The translations under genes were made by a program, and so were the position numbers. This document shows positions 5,952-8,650 of a stretch of 8,650 nt of DNA, piece after piece. Position 1 is the first letter of the stretch, and the number at the start of each line of letters is the position of its first letter. The stretch spans positions 10,741-19,390 of the forward strand of contig MGXJ01000006.1 in assembly GCA_001801345.1 (NCBI GenBank), in the 5' to 3' direction. The notes below the pieces were generated by a model. It did not search any database and was not told the origin of the DNA. It worked only from the letters and a program-made list of their open reading frames with translations. The stretch is from Gammaproteobacteria bacterium RBG_16_37_9. Lineage in GTDB: Bacteria; Pseudomonadota; Gammaproteobacteria; UBA9339.

Positions 5952-6460
5952 TCATTAGCAATCTTTTTGTCAATACGCGAGCGTTCTGATTTGGATAAGC
6001 GATCGATGTAAAGGATTCCGCGTAAGTGATCGCATTCATGCTGAATACAGCGAGAGAAATAATCTGTAGCATCAAGTTCAATTTGATCGCCGTTATGGTT
6101 TAGTGCTTTTACTTTAACTTTGGCAGCTCTTTTTACTTTGGCATAAATTTCTTTAGGGTAAATTGACATGCACGCTTCCTCATTAATAGCGCTACCTTCT
6201 TTAGCAATAATTTGTGGATTAATTAAACAAAGAATACCATCGTGGTTGGGGTTTTTTGCGTGACTAATTACAATAATACTGGGCGGATCTTTAAGATCTA
6301 GTTGGGTGGCCGCTAGAGCGCCACAGTTATCGGCGTTAATTAGAGTTTCTATCATATTTTCTATGATTTTTTGGGTTTTTACTGATTTTACATCAGTCAC
6401 GTCAATGCTCTTACGACGCAGGCGTAAATCCGGGTATTGTATTATTTTTAAAATGGACAT
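5918..6460 (-). CDS. def: Peptide deformylase with altered motifs I and II
   Basis: Deformylase removes the formyl group from the N-terminal Met of new proteins at the ribosome. The protein has 180 residues (E. coli 169) and the usual opening MSILKIIQYPDLRLR. Motif III is canonical: QHECDHLRG with His141, Glu142 and His145. Cys97 supplies the third metal ligand. The other motifs diverge. Motif I reads CGALAATQ (46-53) instead of GxGxAAxQ, and motif II reads EACMSIYP instead of EGCLSxP, so Gly before Cys97 is Ala and Leu after it is Met. All ligands and Gln53 remain, so activity is plausible. The final residues, about ECQVPTIDN, are encoded by an arm of the inverted repeat and do not look native. 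def precedes fmt and diverges from dprA. The ribosome binding site is weak. Confidence 0.92.
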   Translation of the reverse strand: MSILKIIQYPDLRLRRKSIDVTDVKSVKTQKIIENMIETLINADNCGALAATQLDLKDPPSIIVISHAKNPNHDGILCLINPQIIAKEGSAINEEACMSIYPKEIYAKVKRAAKVKVKALNHNGDQIELDATDYFSRCIQHECDHLRGILYIDRLSKSERSRIDKKIANECQVPTIDNDY

Positions 6461-6490
6461 AATGTTTATCTGCTTAGTTATATATCAAAA

Positions 6491-6595
6491 GTGGTAGCCG
6501 CAAGCCCCGTTTAGAAACATAACGGGGTAAACTTTAGCTTGCGTTTTATGGAAACGCAGACTAAAGTCTGCGGCTACCATTTTTGTGGCTACCAC
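6491..6595. repeat. Folded repeat element, three-way-junction type, between def and dprA
   Basis: The ends GTGGTAGCC (6491-6499) and GGCTACCAC (6587-6595) are inverted repeats. Nested inside, TGGTAGCCGCA (6492-6502) pairs perfectly with TGCGGCTACCA (6569-6579). Two hairpins fill the interior. One is CCCCGTT/AACGGGG (6505-6511 with 6521-6527). The other is a 16-position arm, ACTTTAGCTTGCGTTT (6531-6546) with its partner at 6552-6567, containing one C-A mismatch and one wobble. An alternative fold is the 18-base perfect palindrome CGCAGACTAAAGTCTGCG (6555-6572). No credible protein is encoded. It resembles an intergenic REP- or MITE-like element. It fills most of the divergent def-dprA gap. Confidence 0.85.
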
Positions 6596-6644
6596 GACAT
6601 TCACCCAAAAGTATAGCATAAAAAATAAAAACTGATAACAACAC

Positions 6645-7781
6645 TTGCAATTAATCAAGCCCCAAAAAGACAATAAAAATACGGAATTACACTATCTTCT
6701 TTTATTGCATAACAACACCGACCTGGTTTTTAGATTAGGCAAGAAACTTTTAGAGTTTTTTCCAAATATCGAAGAATTGTTTTTTGCCGATGTGGATTTA
6801 GCAAAGCTTGGCTTGTCGGCGGAAGAAATATCTAAATTGAGAAATCCAGATTGGCAGATGGTTGAGCAAGATTTATGTTGGGCAGAGCAGACGAATCATC
6901 ATATTATTACGTTCAATGATGCCGATTATCCTAAATTGCTAAAGGAGATCCAAACCCCACCGTTAATACTTTTTGTTATTGGTGATTTACAGTTATTAAA
7001 ATCATCTCAAATAGCAATGGTTGGGAGTAGAAATCCAACGCCGATTGGGATTGAAACGGCATTTAATTTTTCTCAAGAATTAGTGAAAGCAGATTTAGTT
7101 ATCACTAGTGGCCTTGCTACCGGAATTGATGCTGCTAGTCATAGGGGGGCAATAGAAGCTTTTGGCAAAACAATTGCAGTTATGGGCACGGGGTTAAATC
7201 GAGTTTATCCGCAGACCCATGTTACACTCGCAGAAAAAATAGTTGATTCAGGAGGTGTATTATTATCAGAGTTTCCGCGGGCAGCTGGCAGCAAAGCTTG
7301 GCATTTTCCGCTGCGCAATCGCATTATCAGCGGTTTAAGTATTGGAACTTTGGTAGTTGAAGCAACAATGCGAAGTGGTTCGCTTATAACAGCAAGATTT
7401 GCTGGTGAACAGGGGAGAGAGGTGTTTGCTGTCCCAGGTTCAATTTATAATTCTAGAGCACAAGGGTGCCATTATTTGATTCGTCAAGGCGCAAAATTAG
7501 TCGAGCAACCTATGGATGTTTTAGAGGAATTTCCGGATCTTATTAAAAAAATAAAGGCACAAATTATGGAAACCAAATGCAGTGTAAAAAAAAATAAACT
7601 TGATTGCAAGCACAAGAAACTGTTAGATTGTATAGGTTTTGAAATAACGACAGTTGATATTTTGGTAACAAGAATTAATTTACCTGCATCACAAGTCGTA
7701 ATAATGTTATTAGAATTAGAGTTACAAGGATTGATTAAAACGGTAATGGGCGGTTATATTAGGATATTGAATAAGACCTAA
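6645..7781 (+). CDS. dprA: DNA processing protein DprA (Smf), RecA loader in transformation
   Basis: DprA binds incoming single-stranded DNA and loads RecA during natural transformation. The 378-residue protein has an N-terminal helical region (about 15-110), a Rossmann-like core with MVGSRNPT (125-132), SGLATGIDAASHRGA (155-169), VMGTGLNRVYP (179-189), LLSEFPRAAG (206-215) and FPLRNRIISGLS (221-232), then a C-terminal winged helix (about 322-375). No ATG lies before residue 72. The start is taken as TTG at 6645, 6 bases after an in-frame TAA, because the family's N-terminal helix would otherwise be lost. No good ribosome binding site precedes it, so the start is uncertain. smg begins 9 bases after the stop, indicating a dprA-smg-topA unit. 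Confidence 0.95.
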   Translation: MQLIKPQKDNKNTELHYLLLLHNNTDLVFRLGKKLLEFFPNIEELFFADVDLAKLGLSAEEISKLRNPDWQMVEQDLCWAEQTNHHIITFNDADYPKLLKEIQTPPLILFVIGDLQLLKSSQIAMVGSRNPTPIGIETAFNFSQELVKADLVITSGLATGIDAASHRGAIEAFGKTIAVMGTGLNRVYPQTHVTLAEKIVDSGGVLLSEFPRAAGSKAWHFPLRNRIISGLSIGTLVVEATMRSGSLITARFAGEQGREVFAVPGSIYNSRAQGCHYLIRQGAKLVEQPMDVLEEFPDLIKKIKAQIMETKCSVKKNKLDCKHKKLLDCIGFEITTVDILVTRINLPASQVVIMLLELELQGLIKTVMGGYIRILNKT

Positions 7782-7790
7782 GAGGCATAA

Positions 7791-8279
7791 ATGAAACAGA
7801 ATATAGTTGAAGTTATAGTATATTTACTAGAAGCCGCCGCTTCCCAAGTAGATGATGTTGGAGAGTCTTTTGCTGATCAAGCCATTGTTAAACAAAAATT
7901 AGAAGAAGCGGGTTTTGCTAGAGATGTTGTATCAAGTGCTTTTGATTGGTTAAGAGAATTAATTGAACAGCAGTGTTGGTATGCAACTAGCGAGAATATT
8001 AATGCTAGTGATAATAAAACCATGCGTATTTTTAGCCCAGAAGAAACCGCCAGAATTAGTTTAGAAGTGCGAAATTTTATTTTATCTTTAGAATACGTTG
8101 GTATTTTAGATACAAAAATGCGAGAAATTGTTATAACTCAATTGATGCAGCTTAATCAAAGATTAGTAGAGATATTGGAAGCTAAATGGGTAGTGCTTTT
8201 AGTATTGATGAGTAAAGCAAACCGAAATATTAAAGATATACGCGGTTATCTGTTGGCTACAATGACATCAGCAACATAA
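7791..8279 (+). CDS. smg: Smg family protein (DUF494), function unknown
   Basis: This is a small, mostly helical soluble protein of 162 residues, near the length of E. coli Smg (157). Recognisable family blocks are the opening NIVEVIVYLLE, the middle MRIFSPEETARIS (about 77-89) and LEAKWVVLLVL near 128-138. It is always seen next to dprA in gammaproteobacteria, and this window keeps that order. Its biochemical role has not been established, so a link to DNA uptake or topology is only suggested by neighbours. AAGAGG precedes the ATG by about 7 bases. It lies 9 bases after dprA and 28 before topA, so co-transcription is likely. Confidence 0.92.
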   Translation: MKQNIVEVIVYLLEAAASQVDDVGESFADQAIVKQKLEEAGFARDVVSSAFDWLRELIEQQCWYATSENINASDNKTMRIFSPEETARISLEVRNFILSLEYVGILDTKMREIVITQLMQLNQRLVEILEAKWVVLLVLMSKANRNIKDIRGYLLATMTSAT

Positions 8280-8307
8280 AAATAATTAATTTAAACCTAA
8301 AAAGATT

Positions 8308-8650
8308 ATGGCAAAAAATCTTGTAATTGTAGAATCTCCTGCTAAGGCTGCGACTATTAAAAAATATCTAGGTAAGGATTTTACGGTATTAGCATCATAT
8401 GGTCACGTGCGTGATCTCATACCAAAAACTGGAGCAGTCGATCCAGATCACGATTTTGCGATGAATTATGCTGCGATTGAGAAGAACGCTAAGCATGTGG
8501 CTGCTATTGCTAAAGCCTTAAAAGAAGCTAAAGCTTTTTATCTTGCCACTGACCCTGATCGTGAGGGTGAAGCTATTGCATGGCATGTTTGTGAGTTGAT
8601 GCGCGATAAAAAAATCCTGAAGAAGCAAGAAGTGCATCGAGTAGTATTCC
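8308..8650 (+). CDS. topA: DNA topoisomerase I, N-terminal part (runs off the right edge)
   Basis: Type IA topoisomerase relaxes negative supercoils by single-strand passage. Only the first 114 residues are present, all within the TOPRIM domain. The opening MAKNLVIVESPAKAATIKKYLG carries the metal/acid-base Glu9. SYGHVRDLIPK (30-40) and ATDPDREGEAIAWH follow, the latter with Asp82, Asp84 and Glu86. The active-site Tyr and zinc fingers would lie beyond the window. A weak AAAAAGA precedes the ATG, and the gene probably shares transcription with dprA-smg. The reading frame is intact to the edge. Confidence 0.96.
   Translation, partial: MAKNLVIVESPAKAATIKKYLGKDFTVLASYGHVRDLIPKTGAVDPDHDFAMNYAAIEKNAKHVAAIAKALKEAKAFYLATDPDREGEAIAWHVCELMRDKKILKKQEVHRVVF

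Noticed and set aside
5918..6460. def as a pseudogene because of altered motifs
   Set aside because: The frame is full length, all metal ligands and the catalytic Glu are present and motif III is canonical.
6491..6595. CRISPR array or riboswitch
   Set aside because: The repeats are inverted, not evenly spaced direct repeats, and the fold matches no riboswitch class that I recognise.
6485..6673. Minus-strand open frame of 62 codons between def and dprA
   Set aside because: It runs through the folded repeat and into dprA, has no ribosome binding site or recognisable family and is rich in repeat-derived residues.

Overview
This AT-rich window looks like the chromosome of a gammaproteobacterium, most likely a host-associated or intracellular one of the Legionellales type (Legionella/Coxiella/Rickettsiella-like). 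The grounds are gene content (smg/DUF494 between dprA and topA; def-fmt divergent from dprA; coaD convergent with mutM), protein motifs, low GC, and a eukaryote-like ankyrin protein resembling a secreted effector. The lineage is an inference from these features; no database was searched.

Layout. Positions 1-902 hold the 5' part of an insertion sequence whose DDE transposase runs off the left edge. A rho-independent terminator (913-940) then closes a minus-strand unit of tRNA-Glu(CTC) followed 33 bases later by the ribosome-assembly GTPase gene obg. A divergent intergenic region (2064-2172) carries the tRNA promoter, a 24-base palindrome and the leader of coaD. coaD (plus) converges on mutM (minus) with a 3-base gap. 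From 3602 to 4873 there is an accessory gene with a strong ribosome binding site. Its protein combines an apparent papain-like (C58/YopT-like) Cys-His-Asp domain with three ankyrin repeats. Next come fmt and def (minus strand, def upstream), separated by a perfect 26-bp inverted repeat that also supplies the last codons of def. Positions 6491-6595 hold a second, differently structured folded repeat in the divergent def/dprA space. The right side is a plus-strand run of dprA, smg and the start of topA, which leaves the window.

How the genes fit together. Most are housekeeping: translation start and protein maturation (fmt formylates initiator Met-tRNA, def removes the formyl group), ribosome assembly (obg), tRNA supply, CoA synthesis (coaD), oxidative DNA repair (mutM), DNA uptake/recombination (dprA) and supercoiling (topA). 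The accessory layer is the insertion sequence, at least two families of palindromic repeats, and the ankyrin/protease-like candidate effector inserted among core genes. The points that most deserve follow-up are the candidate effector, the inverted repeat that rewrote the def C-terminus and shares 12 bases with the palindrome in the tRNA leader, and the altered active-site motifs of the deformylase.
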